From the NCBI GenBank assembly GCA_039566865.1, contig CM076953.1, forward strand, positions 1,364,001 through 1,428,000: a DNA stretch of 64,000 nt. The letters are read 5' to 3'. Shown here in pieces: positions 23,200-34,379 of the stretch (its first letter is position 1; every line of letters begins with the position of its first letter). This stretch comes from Aurelia coerulea. Lineage: Eukaryota > Cnidaria > Scyphozoa > Semaeostomeae > Ulmaridae. Position numbers and translations under genes: made by a program. The notes under the pieces were generated by a model, which saw nothing but the letters and a program-made list of their open reading frames with translations, made no database searches and was not told the origin of the DNA.

Positions 23200-23479
23200 T
23201 TTGCAGCGTGCAAGTCTTTCTCCCCATGGGCCGTGTCGTGTCACGACGGAAATTGTGATTGCATCATTATTGCTCAATCTCAATTCCAAAGTTTCGTTTC
23301 GACACCCCGTCTAAGTGCCTCGGTACATTCTACCATGATCTTTGATTTTACCCCGGTGATTTCCTCGGTGGAAAAATTGGAGCAAATCGGTCCCCGGACA
23401 AGAAGCCTCCCCAGTGGTAATCTCCTGGCGAACTGCGGGCAAAATTTTGAGGAAATATTTCCTCGTAGAACAAGTGGTT

Positions 23480-23594
23480 TAGTCTGCGTGCAGATTTTAC
23501 CTTTCTACTGCGAAGGAGAGCCGTCGAGGAACTTGTTTACAAGATTCTCATAAGCTCTCCTTCGCAGAGGAAAGTCAAGTCTGCACGCAGGCTA
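23480..23594. mobile_element. hairpin MITE with 9-bp target duplication, copy B
   Basis: TAGTCTGCGTGCAGA left end, inverse CTGCACGCAGGCTA right end, CAAGTGGTT directly outside both ends (23471-23479 and 23595-23603). It lies upstream of FMO A. Confidence 0.8.
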
Positions 23595-24328
23595 CAAGTG
23601 GTTGGGACAGAAGAGAAACTAATTTGATGATGAAAAATATATCTTACCCAACTGAGAGGATATGTACATTTTTTTGGCCAACCCCGAGCAATAACATCAT
23701 TGGAAAAACTTTACCCAAACTGCAGCTATGCAGCTGTAGCGATTTGCCTGAAATATCCGATATTTTGTAAAATGGTTCAAAGGCTCAATTCGAACGAAAA
23801 CAATGATGACGATCACCATGCATGAGCATTTCATGGGATCAGGCAAATATTTGTGCATCTTTGTTGTCCCAACAAGACTTAGATGCTGCGCAGCCTTTTG
23901 CTACGCAACTAGAACACAATGGACTAAGATACAAAAACTGACACAGAGCAAGCACATGGAAAAAAGAAAGACAATTTGTATTATTAGCAACAATCATTTC
24001 CTGGTTTATCTTATCTTTCATCATATGAGTCTTTGTTGACCATCATCGAGTCAAAGAGCACAGGGAAACAAGTCATCAGTCATAGGTCATCAGCCAGAGG
24101 TCACAGGTCTAAGTGCTTTAGCCACCTGATTTCTTAAAAAAAGACTGCAGACACCATTACACTCATTTTTTACAAGAAGCAGCTTAAAAGAAACGGTAGG
24201 CTCCATTTTTTAAACTTTAAAAGCTACCCAAACAGGGCTAGAAAAACTAAGAAACTTTTGCAATTTGCACTCAAAACTGCTTTGACACTGTCCAGTAAAG
24301 CAACTATTTTGACATCGTTTTGAGTATG

Positions 24329-24334
24329 TTTATT
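24329..24334 (-). promoter_or_regulatory. candidate poly(A) signal for FMO B
   Basis: AATAAA on the minus strand ~280 bp after the FMO B stop codon. The equivalent position in the FMO A unit is altered. Confidence 0.35.
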
Positions 24335-24614
24335 ACTTGTTTTGAGACCCTGTTAAGTAATTTGGAAGCCCTTCTAACAAAAATGAATCAATTCTACACT
24401 TACGGTATTAAAGATATGAGAAACACATTGGAAACTTTTGGCATCAAAAGTCTCTTAAAATTGAAGAAACTGTCTAACTGGCCCCAACCCTAGTTTCTTA
24501 TAAAGAATTAGTCTATTTCATGAAAACAGCAGTAATTGAATTGAGAAATTTTCTATCCTAACGAGCACCAACAAATAGTCAAAAATGAGTTTCTAAGTTT
24601 TCTTAAAGTGACAC

Positions 24615-26057
24615 TTACTCTTTCGTAGTGTCCCATTCGAAATCAGGAAAAAACTTTCTTGCATCAGTTGCTCTACGAGTTATGTAATCTCCACGTATAA
24701 AAAGCATAAACAGATTCCTACCGACTTTATTGAAACCTTCGATTAAAGCTTTATCTTTAGCTAAAGAAGGAACGCTTTCGACAAAATCGTCTATGATATT
24801 TCTGTCATCTTTCGTTGCGCAGATTGGCTTGAAAAATTTGCGTCTCATATCCCCCGGATAATCCAGCAATCTCCCATCAACATGCGAAAGCATTTCTTCT
24901 TTACCAGGGAGTTTCAGATCACCCTTGATGAGGTTTCTTACAGCAAGTGCCTGATATTCGATGAGCTTTTGAAGGAAACATGTGCGGTCGATATTTCCAA
25001 CGAAGCACAGATTTGGCTCATTGATACAAAACGTCATTTTGTATAATGGACTGTAGTAGGAGTCGTCATGGGACATCGTGATTAATTCTTGTGACGTTTT
25101 CAGGAATGGGAAAGCGAATTTGTAACCGGTGCAAGCTATGATTATGTCGATTTGAAGCTTTTCTCCATTCGTGATGAACACTGTGTCTTTCTCAATTCTC
25201 TCAATCCTTCCTTCAATCAGCTCAAGTTTGCCACTTTGTAGCCACGGCTTAAAATCCGTTGTTGATTGCATATTTAGGCCTGTTGTGACATTTCCGCAAA
25301 AATAGATCTTTTTCACATCAGTTTCGCCCAGTTTTGGGTGTGCAAGGTACTGAACAAGCATTTCTATCCCAGAGAGGCTAGCCCCAAGCAAGAGAATGGT
25401 TTTCTGTTTGTACTGCGGATCATCCGGATGCCTATAATCACGACTGTGGATGATTTTTCCGGTGAAGGAATCTGATCCGGGCAAATCCGGCATGTACGGT
25501 GCATTATTGCGCCCATTTGCAACAATAACATAATCCGCATGCGCAATCTTCCGCTGTCCAGGGTGTGCTGACTCGCAATAGACAACAGCAAATTTTTTAT
25601 CCTCGTTTCCCTGCACTTCATATTTGCCTTGGTCGGCTTCTTTGATCCCTTCAATTCTTTGCACCTCCAAGACAAAGGTGTTGAGCTTGACATATTTTCT
25701 TAGGCCAAACTGTTCAGCGTATGCATTCACATAATCTCTGAAATCTTCTCTTGTCAAAAATGGCGGTTTGCCATCAGCATGAGGAAAATCTTTGAACTGT
25801 GCAAAGATTGTTGGAAGGTTCATGACTAAATCATCGAATATATTCTTGAAATGGCATCCGTATTGCTGTTGGAAAACGTTGCCTTGACTTTCATTATCGA
25901 TTGCACAATTTGGATCGAGGTCAGACCAAAGGCCTCCAATGTTGCTCCTTCCTTCCAACGCAGTGACTTCAGCAATATCTTTCAGATGTCGCACACAGAC
26001 AAGACCTGATATTCCTCCTCCGATTATGATAACTTTAGGCATTTCACTGGCAGCCAT
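24615..26057 (-). CDS. flavin-containing monooxygenase, paralogue B
   Basis: 480 residues, single exon, same length as A and C. It has GGGISG, EGRSNIGGLW, the FMO signature (FTGKIIHSRDY) and ACTGY at the same positions. The second nucleotide-binding motif reads GASLSG instead of GAGxSA; a serine here also occurs in some bacterial and plant FMO-type enzymes, so this need not be inactivating. The C-terminal third differs most from A and C (KFFKPICATKDDRN, GRNLFMLFIRG), whereas its 3' flank matches that of A. No signal peptide or membrane segment. The start is the first ATG in the frame. Confidence 0.93.
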   Translation of the reverse strand: MAASEMPKVIIIGGGISGLVCVRHLKDIAEVTALEGRSNIGGLWSDLDPNCAIDNESQGNVFQQQYGCHFKNIFDDLVMNLPTIFAQFKDFPHADGKPPFLTREDFRDYVNAYAEQFGLRKYVKLNTFVLEVQRIEGIKEADQGKYEVQGNEDKKFAVVYCESAHPGQRKIAHADYVIVANGRNNAPYMPDLPGSDSFTGKIIHSRDYRHPDDPQYKQKTILLLGASLSGIEMLVQYLAHPKLGETDVKKIYFCGNVTTGLNMQSTTDFKPWLQSGKLELIEGRIERIEKDTVFITNGEKLQIDIIIACTGYKFAFPFLKTSQELITMSHDDSYYSPLYKMTFCINEPNLCFVGNIDRTCFLQKLIEYQALAVRNLIKGDLKLPGKEEMLSHVDGRLLDYPGDMRRKFFKPICATKDDRNIIDDFVESVPSLAKDKALIEGFNKVGRNLFMLFIRGDYITRRATDARKFFPDFEWDTTKE

Positions 26058-26411
26058 TTTGCGTCTTGCAAATCTTCCTCCTCGTGCCTCGCAAAGATCA
26101 TGACGAGTAGGCCTACTAGGTACACAAGGGAATGCTCAGTTCTCCCGTTCCGAGGTTCGAGTGCAACTTCAACACTCCTAACCTGTTTGAGGCTGCCTAC
26201 AGGTATTGTTTCGTGAACAAAGCAAATGCCTGCTGTCTGGGGAAATCTTGTCTGTGATGGGTTTATTGACAATGCGATGTTTGTGTTTGTTGTGTTGGAC
26301 CCAGCCTCCTCCACAATAGTACAGTATTTGCGCAGGCTGCCCAAAAAGTTCACGCACAAGCTCAACTACAAACAGCTCGGTCATATTCACCTCGAAACTT
26401 CGTAAACAGCA

Positions 26412-26527
26412 GGGCCCGGTTGTTCAAAACTGGTATTAGGCTAATATCGGATTAGGACTATGCAAATGACTACAGAATCATGCCTTTAATCCAAGATTAG
26501 CGCTAATCGTGGTTTGAACAACCCGCC
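26412..26527. mobile_element. 116-bp inverted-repeat mini-element
   Basis: CCCGGTTGTTCAAAAC at the left pairs with GTTTGAACAACCCG at the right; the interior TTAGGCTAATATCGG and TTAGCGCTAATC also pairs. No clear target duplication. It lies upstream of FMO B. Confidence 0.6.
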
Positions 26528-26644
26528 AGGATTGTTTTTCTAATAGATACACTGCACGCTCCTCCGCAGCGTCCTACTAATTTGACTTTGTCTCTCCTTG
26601 TGTCATAAATTTGTTTATTTTGCTTAACGCCCTGTTACTCTTAA

Positions 26645-28291
26645 GGTGGTTCCACACTATTTAGAGCATTTCAAAGGCATTCAATGCTATATGGAATTGA
26701 TGCCTATCATCATATTCAGCTAGCTTTTTAGAAACTTTTCAATTATTGTTTTTGCATAAATTTGTATAATTAATGACGTCATCTACATAATTATGCGATA
26801 ATGAAACAAATCTCTTATGCCACTTTTCTCTGGACCTGTAAGGCCAATTGAGCTCATATTTGCTATGTGTCCTTTAGTATACTTGTTGAAGGACTACAAC
26901 TACAAACTTTTTGCTTGCCCTATCAGAAATTTTTATATTGTAGAGAAGATATTTTTATGACAATCTTGTGCGTGCTTCACAGATAAAACCTGGCATAAAA
27001 ATTTTATTGTTTGTCCTTTTCCAAAAGTTGTAAACCAGGCCCTGCAACAGTTCCTGCACAGAACATCTGCCAAGTTTCAAGTAATTTGACTGAAAACTCA
27101 TTGAGAAATGTGGCATGAAAGTTTGAAATGCATGCGAAAATGACATTTTGAGAAAATGAGACTTAAAGTCAAGTGAAGAGTCTTCCAATGAAAATCCACC
27201 AGGAACATAAGTCTCTCCCCCCTCCTGTTCCTTTTCCACATCTGTAAAACCTTTCTTGATGCCCCTAAGATGTTTCCTTCTCTTTTTGACAACATCAGAG
27301 TGTCTTTCTTCAGAGTTTCTAATTCTTTTTGCCAGTTTCTTTGATGACCGATTCTGGGTAATTTTACCAGGTTCCATACTGAAATGATTCAAAACTTTGT
27401 AGACCCCTTTTGGTCCAACATTGAATTCAAGAAATGCTGAATTCACTCCCATTTAAAATGTTTGCCTCTCCACAAATACCTTTTTGGGGTATTTTTTCCA
27501 TCAAATCATGTTGTTCTTCAGTGCCTTACTATTTCATGGGTCTGTCCATGCGTGTGTGGTGGAGGCATTTAGTTAGCAGCTTGTCTGTAAGGTCCTGTAT
27601 CAGTTTCTTTAGAAGCTTAAAATTGACCATCATATAGTAATCATCTTCAACTGTGCACTGAAACACATAATCTTCACATGCCATTTTCAACCTCACGTGA
27701 ACCCATTAGCATTTAGGCCCAACTTCATCCTTCCTTGCCCTCTTTTCTTTTGGTTGGCCACTTTTCTCTGGTAGAATTGGTACCTTTTTCTGTCCCAGTT
27801 GTAAAGCTATTTTCATTGAACTTCCTTTCCTTGAATACAGTCCTGCAACTTTTACTTCTGCACCTCTTTAAACCCATTGCATGCCATTGAAACTTTGCAG
27901 TAAATGTTAAAAATATGGCCTAAATGCTTTCTTTCAGTGCTTTGTGCTTTTTTCATCCTGTCCCTCAAACGAGGCTTGACTGCATATCGAGGCAGCCGGA
28001 AAAGGAATAGGACACATGGATCTTGAGGAAGGGGGACTTTAGCCAATAATTTTCAAAATATTTTGGCAACGTTTTAGCAATTCTTAGATAACATTTTGGT
28101 TGCTAAGGGGTTGCTAAGGACATTGAAGACAACCTGGTCATAAATAATTGCTTTTCCCCCCAAAACTAAAGTTTATACTGGCAATATTCATTCTCCAATC
28201 GAAAGAGCACATATAAATTGTACAAAATAGCTCAAATACAGAAAATCGATAAAACCTTCAAATTTTCGCAATCTAATGGTGTGTAACTACC
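26645..28291. mobile_element. decayed TTAA-flanked DNA transposon, 1.65 kb
   Basis: Left end TTAA|GGTGGTTCCACAC and right end GTGTAACTACC|TTAA are inverted with about 14 of 17 bases matching. It contains the degenerate minus-strand coding remnant described next. A TTAA target plus such a protein suggests a Kolobok-like element, but that name is inference. Confidence 0.5.
26955..27720 (-). pseudogene. degenerate transposon-derived protein
   Basis: Open piece 26955-27452 reads GVNSAFLEFNVGPKGVYKVL then MEPGKIT and a basic stretch (KKRRKHLRGIKKG). Upstream, in other frames, are KMACEDYVFQC, IQDLTDKLLTKCLHH and WxRxPK-like fragments in the order seen in transposon-derived animal proteins (LxxRCxxGxTQNxNES, then GVxxAxxxFNxG, then PG). 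Several stops and frameshifts separate them, so the gene is dead. Confidence 0.5.
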
Positions 28292-28824
28292 TTAAACCAA
28301 CTTCAAAACGCTTGCTTTCACAATTGATTTTATAGTAGTTTATATACGTAGTAATTTTGCGAAATCTGACGCATGAGATACGCTGGGTGATGATTTTTCC
28401 GTAAGTTAAAGAAATGGCACAGTCCCCTAAACTCTGGGATGGGGGGGGGGCTGGGGCACATAAGATGTGGAGAGTACATGTATGTACCACCAATATGGGT
28501 GGGTTCTTGCGAGGGTTGTTGGCCCGGAGGGATGGCACTCATATATTTTTCCGTACGGGGACGTTCAGCTGAACAGCGTATCATTTTCAGGATTCCTACT
28601 CCGGGATAGGGTATCACATTTGTATAGTTGGCTCCATGACAGGGTCCATACTTTCAATAATTGACTACGTAACGTCGTTGTAAGCCATTTGCACTCCGCG
28701 AGTGTGTCCGCTATATAACGATGAAAAATTATGTTTCTAATACTACTAACTAAGATAATATATGGATATGGAAAGAAAGAAAGGTAAAACAAAACTACTC
28801 AATTACTGCAACCAAAGAAATAGT

Positions 28825-29052
28825 TCATTTATTCAAGAGAAATTGTATCATATGACAAGACCCAATAGAAAGCAAATTGTTAGTTAAAATACTTGTTAAT
28901 GATTTGAGTGTTCTACTTTGGTGTATCTGCGTGCGTTTCGTCAACTTTTTGGAAGCATCGCCGTAAATTTCAATGACATAATCTATTTTACATTGAATAA
29001 ATGCATTGTACAGGGATTGCAAACACTTTTTAGAGAGCAGATGACGAACCAT
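28825..29052 (-). mobile_element. LINE reverse-transcriptase fragment
   Basis: The minus strand encodes KCLQSLYNAFIQCKIDYV then EIYGDASKKL and QIHQSRTLK, matching the region of CR1/Jockey-type RTs that reads LYYALIxPxLxYGIxxWG then LQKRAxR. The next bases on the strand do not continue the protein. Strongly decayed. Confidence 0.5.
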
Positions 29053-29476
29053 TCAAAAGATCGAAGCATAGCGCAGGCGTGCATAATGTTCAAACCTGCC
29101 TGGGAGCGGTAGAAATTCTCTGAAACCCTGCCTGCATCCCGGGGGGGGTACTTGACCAGGTTTTGGTCGGGGACGTGCCATCGAAGCTTCAAAAACATAC
29201 CCGTTCCTTATACCAATTTTGCGCCTGCATATCAATTTTGTACAGCTAGGGTAGAAAAGCCTATTACCAGAACCAGTAATAATGCAGGTATCAAACAGTT
29301 TTTACACATGGAGCAACGAAACGATTAATCATATATTCAACAGCAGAAAATGAGCAATTTGTACCATTTGTTTGCTATTATTCATCATCCTACTGCAATT
29401 ACATTTCATCAAAAACTATTTTAGAAAAACTGCCTGCAAAATATTGCTTTGGAAAGAGCTGCGTGGGAACTTTGTT

Positions 29477-29514
29477 CCCATGTTCCCATGTTCCCATGTT
29501 CCCATGTTCCCATG
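29477..29514. repeat. (TTCCCATG)n minisatellite, ~5 units
   Basis: Five consecutive TTCCCATG units. Confidence 0.9.
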
Positions 29515-29737
29515 TTTATGCACGCCTGGCATAGCGAACGATTTTAGTGCCTAATTCTTCTATGTGTTTTTCCCAAGGTAAATTTCTTCATCAATGGGCC
29601 TAAGTTGCAATAAGCAATTAAGGGTATTGTCTCAGTCATCTCAACTACGACAGCATTATTTCGTGAAAACTGCGGAATTGTGAATTGAAAATGAATCAAA
29701 AGAAATCTAAAAGATAGGTTCAAAATTACTACAGATA

Positions 29738-30160
29738 CACGTTTTTTTTTCATAAGAAACTTGGATCAGCACATAGTACTAAAAGTTTCTTAATTTCGCA
29801 TGAAGATTTCGGTGTTTTAGTAGTAAAAGTTTCTTAATTAGTTTCTTATTTTGTGGGCCTAAAATTGCGGTATTGTTCGAAGTTGAGCCTTCTTCTCGAC
29901 AAAGGGCTTCCATTTTGCATTGACATTGTCATCAAGAAGAAGCCTTGCACATCGAGGCAAAAATTTACAAATTTTGCAGTTAAAAGTCAAGAAAAGACGA
30001 AGGCACCTTTGTTAGAGAGACATAGAATAAGAGAGACACACAGATATAACGTTTTAGAGTTTCTTAACTGTTCTTGAGCGTAGTACTAGAGTTTCTTAAA
30101 TTTTTGGTCATCGTAGTACTAGTTTCTTATAAACCAGTTTCTTATGAAAAAAAAAACGTG
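29738..30160. mobile_element. TA-flanked MITE, CACGTTTTTTTTTCAT ends, 423 bp
   Basis: CACGTTTTTTTTTCATAAG at the left and its inverse CTTATGAAAAAAAAAACGTG at the right, TA outside both. GTTTCTTA motifs repeat within both ends. A related copy is at ~41196-41612. It starts only 38 bp beyond the stop codon of FMO C and so may supply its 3' UTR. Confidence 0.7.
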
Positions 30161-30198
30161 TAGTCAAAATGAGTTTCTAAGTTCTCTTGAAGTGACAG

Positions 30199-31641
30199 TT
30201 ACTCCTTCGTAGTGTCCCATTCGAAATCAGGAAAAAACTGTCTTACATTCGTTGCTCTATAAGTGATGTAATCTCCACGTGAAACGAAAAGCAGCAGATT
30301 TCTGCCGACATTATTGAAACCTTCAATTAAAGCTTTATCTTTAGCTAAAGAAGGAACGCTTTCGAACAAATCATCTATCATCTTGTTGTCATCTTTCATT
30401 GCGCAGATAGGCTTGAAAAAATTACGTCTCATATCCCCCGGGTAATCCAGCAATCTCCCATCAAGATGCTTCAGCATTTCATCTTTGCCAGGGAGTGTCA
30501 GATCACCCTTGATGAGGCTTCTTACAGCAAGTGCCTGATATTCGATGAGCTTTTGAATGAAACAAGTGCGGTCGATATTTCCAACGAAGCACAAATTTGG
30601 CTCATTGATACAAAACGTCATTTTGTATAATGGACTGCAGTATGAATCGTTATGGGACATCGTGATTAATTCCTGGGACGTTTTCAGGAATGGGAAGGCG
30701 AATTTGTAACCCGTGCAAGCTATGATTATGTCGATTTGAAGCTTTTCTCCATTCGTGATGAACACTGTGTCTTTCTCAATTCTCTCAATCCTTCCTTCAA
30801 TCAGCTCGAGTTTGCCATTTTGTATCCATGGCTTGAAATCCGTTGTGGAGTGCATATTTATGCCGTTTATGAAATTTCCACAAAAATAGATCTTTTTCAC
30901 ATCAGTTTCACCTATTTTTGGGTGTGCAAGGTACTGAACAAGCATTTCTAACGCAGACAGTCCTGCCCCAAGCAAAAGGATAGTTTTCTGTTTGTACTGC
31001 GGATCATCCGGATGCCTATAATCATGACTGTGGATGATGTTTCCGGTGAAGGAATCTGATCCGGGCAAGTCCGGCATGTACGGTACCTGATTGCGCCCAT
31101 TTGCAACAATAACATAGTCTGCATGCGCAATCTTCCGCTGTCCAGGGTTTGCTGACTCACAATAGACAACAGCAAATTTTTTATCCTCGTTTCCCTGCAC
31201 TTCATATTTGTCTTGGTCGGCTCCTTTGATCCCTTCAATTCTTCGCACCTCCAAGACAAAGGTGTTGAGCTTGACATATTTTCTTAGGCCAAACTGTTCA
31301 GCGTATGCATTCACATAATCTCTGAAATCTTCTCTTGTCAAAAATGGCGGTTTGCCATCAGCGTGAGGAAAATCTTTGAACTGTGCTAAGATTGTTGGAA
31401 GGTTCATGACTAAATCATCGAAGATATTCTTGAAATGGAATCCATATTGCTGTTGGAAAAGGTTGCCTTGACTTTCATTATCGATTGGACAATTTGGATC
31501 GAGGGCAGACCAAAGGCCTCCAATGTTGCTCCTTCCTTCAAATGCAGTGACTTCAGCAATATCTTTCAGATGTCGCACACAGACAAGACCTGATATTCCT
31601 CCTCCGATTATGATAACTTTAGGCACTTTACTAGCAGCCAT
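30199..31641 (-). CDS. flavin-containing monooxygenase, paralogue C
   Basis: 480 residues from MAASKV at 31641, single exon, with GGGISG, GGLW, the FMO signature FTGNIIHSHDY, GAGLSA and ACTGY. Closest in its C-terminal third to A (CAMKDDNKMIDD, EGFNNVGRNLL). The frame continues open upstream to an in-frame ATG at 31875, which would add 78 residues (start MLFGNKSLYC). Part of that extension (ELSNNNAITIS) is also present, without an ATG, upstream of A, so it is more likely shared 5' UTR than protein. The 3' homology with A and B stops at the MITE 38 bp after the stop. Confidence 0.93.
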   Translation of the reverse strand: MAASKVPKVIIIGGGISGLVCVRHLKDIAEVTAFEGRSNIGGLWSALDPNCPIDNESQGNLFQQQYGFHFKNIFDDLVMNLPTILAQFKDFPHADGKPPFLTREDFRDYVNAYAEQFGLRKYVKLNTFVLEVRRIEGIKGADQDKYEVQGNEDKKFAVVYCESANPGQRKIAHADYVIVANGRNQVPYMPDLPGSDSFTGNIIHSHDYRHPDDPQYKQKTILLLGAGLSALEMLVQYLAHPKIGETDVKKIYFCGNFINGINMHSTTDFKPWIQNGKLELIEGRIERIEKDTVFITNGEKLQIDIIIACTGYKFAFPFLKTSQELITMSHNDSYCSPLYKMTFCINEPNLCFVGNIDRTCFIQKLIEYQALAVRSLIKGDLTLPGKDEMLKHLDGRLLDYPGDMRRNFFKPICAMKDDNKMIDDLFESVPSLAKDKALIEGFNNVGRNLLLFVSRGDYITYRATNVRQFFPDFEWDTTKE

Positions 31642-31989
31642 TTTGCAGCCTGCAAGTCTTCCTTCCCGTGTCGTATGGTTTGGCCTGTGTTGCGTCAGGA
31701 CGTCAGGACGGTCAGGACGGAAGGAAATTGTGATTGCATTATTATTGCTCAATTCTTTAGTTTCGTTTCGACACCCCCGTCTAAGTGCCGCTGTAGACTG
31801 GCTACACAATCTCTGTATGCTCCTTAGAACTGATGTGCCGCTAATACAATACAGAGACTTGTTGCCAAACAGCATCTGAAATCGGACTAACTTGATAGCC
31901 TCGTTTTCATAAGCACCATAGGCGTAAAATGCGGACCACGGAATTAATATCTTGGCTGTTGTTGCTGCTGTGATCAGCAATCATCAAAG

Positions 31990-32830
31990 ATGACTCTAGA
32001 AAACAACTCGTTGATACCAAGTTTTATTCATGTGAATTTGAAAGAATTGCAGACAGTTTATGGCTCTGACAACATTAAGCATGGACAGTGAACACAAATT
32101 TTAATTTCAGAGGAGTTCAGAGAGACCAAAGATAAAGGAATCAAAGACTTGACAAGATACTGTAAGACATTACATCATTATTATACATTATCATTAGCAA
32201 TAGGTTAAGTGGTATCAGTACAAGGAATTTTCAAGGGGAATGTTCTTTACAGTATATTTGCTCCAAGTGATTTGCTGCATCAGATAATCTGTCTCCAAGA
32301 TAAATGCCATATAAATGCATACTGATGCCAGGTCTCATAATTATGAAGCAGATGTCTTGCTTTAAACAAACCCCTATGGATTAAAAACATTGACATCAAT
32401 GTGGTTAAGTAACAAGTACTTGTTAAATCAAAAGCAAAAAATTATATCATCCTTTTCCTTTTTGTATGCGATCCAAAAACTGGGAGGGGGGGTTCTTCCA
32501 TGGTAAAGGTACCTGGGAATGTGCGCCACGAGCAAGGGTACTTTTTGGACATCTAGTCCAGCCAAGGGTACCATTTTTGAAAAAGTTAGTCTAGCCAACA
32601 GTACCTCTTTAAATATGCTTGTGGCAGAGCCCTACCCAAAATTTAGCCAAGAACCCCCTCCCCTCACGGATAAAACACCAGACAAAACATTGCTTGATGC
32701 ACTAAGGCAAGAACGAGAAATAAAATGTTGGATTCATTTATTACCAGGCAACGTGGACCATTTTTGGTCATGTTCAAAAAACACCATAACGTTTTTTTAT
32801 CAAAAAATTTAAAATTATTGAATTGCTTTA
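31990..32830. other. no gene seen
   Basis: AT-rich flank upstream of FMO C, with a degenerate repeat at ~32470-32660 of AAGGGTACC-type motifs. No supported exon. Confidence 0.4.
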
Positions 32831-33197
32831 CACTCTTTTTTTTTTATAAGAAAACTATAAATTTTTTCCAGCCTCAATATTCTCAAGACATTTTTCGTTT
32901 TGAGCCTTAACATATTCTTAAATTATTCTTATTTCTTCAAATCTGATATGGTTTCAAGGGAACATAATTCAAAGAATTGTCGTATCATTATCAAGAAATG
33001 GTCGAATGAAAGAAAAACTTAAGCAATTGTAACAAATAAGAATGTTATGAACATCGCAAAACAGGCAACTGCTGGAAAATGAGACACAAATATATATGCG
33101 AGCTGAGGCTGAGCAATATTCTTATAATATTCTTGAAATTTGGATGATTCTGAGCCTGAATATTCTTATAAACAATATTCTTATAAAAAAAAGAGTG
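32831..33197. mobile_element. TA-flanked MITE, CACTCTTTTT family, full copy (367 bp)
   Basis: CACTCTTTTTTTTTTATAAG at the left and CTTATAAAAAAAAGAGTG at the right, TA on both sides. Interior CCAGCCTCAATATTCTCAAG and GATTCTGAGCCTGAATATTC recur in the copies at 5717 and 15846. Confidence 0.8.
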
Positions 33198-33199
33198 TA

Positions 33200-34148
33200 T
33201 TTGGCAAATCATGCATTCAAACCAAAACAACTGTTGGGGGTGATAAAGTACAACAGACCAGCATTGCCAAGTAACATGCTTGCAGTTAGATAATATTAGA
33301 AATTGAACTACACGACCCAAATGTAAACGAAAACATCACTAACCTGAAGTAGACAAGGCAGTGTACTGACAAGACAACCGACACTTGACTTAGGCCTACA
33401 CTGCTGTCTCGAAAATGCCTCTGAAATTGCAACAGCATTACATTTTGCCATTTCCCCTGTTAGAGCACCACAAACATGTCTCTTCCCATTGCTCGCTTTA
33501 TCATGCCAAATAGCTAGCTAAATTCCTTCCGCTTCATTTGCTTTTCTGGTCTTCAGGTCGATCAAGCTGTGACGAGAGCGCCGGTCGCCATTGCTTCTTC
33601 CTGAAAAACGCAGACCAAACAGGCCTCTTCTTCAATTTCCAGTAAAAATAAGTGAAGAGAAGAAAAATTGATTGGCTACAAAATAATTTACCATTGTTTT
33701 AGCCAAAATGCTCCAATCAGATTACAAGCCCGTTTTTCGTTCTGAAAATTCCGATTTGAGACACTCTCTGGCAACTAGTCCTTCATTGAGCTGGCCATCA
33801 GCAACAACAACAACAGCGAAATTGAGGGACTAGTGTAGCTAGTCTAGTGCCGCTGTATATTCGGTCCGATACTGTCCACTAAGGCGCAAATGCAAATTAT
33901 TTGAGGGGGTGTGTGTTCAAAGGACCGAGTTTCTTCCACGCGGGACCGATTTTCGCGAAATGAGTGTTGTTGCAAATGTACGAAAAAATATAGATTTCCT
34001 ACCTGCAATAATTGGAGTGCAAATACAACTACAACAGACACAGTGTTTTCCTAACGATCGAAATGCATCAAGTTGTTCTTGACATCAACTTGTCTCTGGC
34101 TAGCATAGCCGAAGCTTTACAAAATAGTCATGTTTTTTAGGCGCAAGC
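33200..34148. other. no gene seen
   Basis: Contains short GC-richer patches (33540-33610, 33840-33960) that could be promoter sequence, but no exon with acceptable splice signals was found. Confidence 0.35.
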
Positions 34149-34379
34149 TGGACTTGCTCCAAGTCTCGCTTTTGATCAATAAATACAGGAGGGGAAGGAG
34201 GAAAGGGGGGAGGACACGGACACGGGCAAAGGAAGAAAGGAAGAAAGAAAGGGAAGAGAAAAGGGAAGGAGAGCCTGACCTGTGAACTACGTGTTCCGAA
34301 AACGAGTCACTACGTGTCCCCCATTTCCTCCTTCCCCTCCTGTATTTATTGATCAAAAGCGAGACTTGCAGCAAGTCCA
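34149..34379. mobile_element. hairpin MITE, TGGACTTGCT ends
   Basis: Left arm TGGACTTGCTCCAAGTCTCG onward through TGATCAATAAATACAGGAGG pairs with the right arm ending GAGACTTGCAGCAAGTCCA. The loop is purine-rich (AAGGAAGAAAG). Same termini as 20571-20690; I see no target duplication here. Confidence 0.75.

Larger units (their letters stand above)
21033..26057. repeat. tandem segmental duplication carrying two FMO genes
   Basis: Sequence from 21033 (CAGCCTTTTGCTACGCAACT) through the first FMO recurs from 23890 through the second FMO with an offset of ~2857 bp. The duplicated unit includes ~720 bp of 3' flank (GTCATAAGTCATAGGTCATC-type sequence). A diverged piece of the same flank is near 52180-52260. 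Confidence 0.8.

Noticed and set aside
23200..23289. N-terminal extension of FMO A
   Set aside because: The frame is open but has no ATG; it would need TTG as start, which is not expected here.
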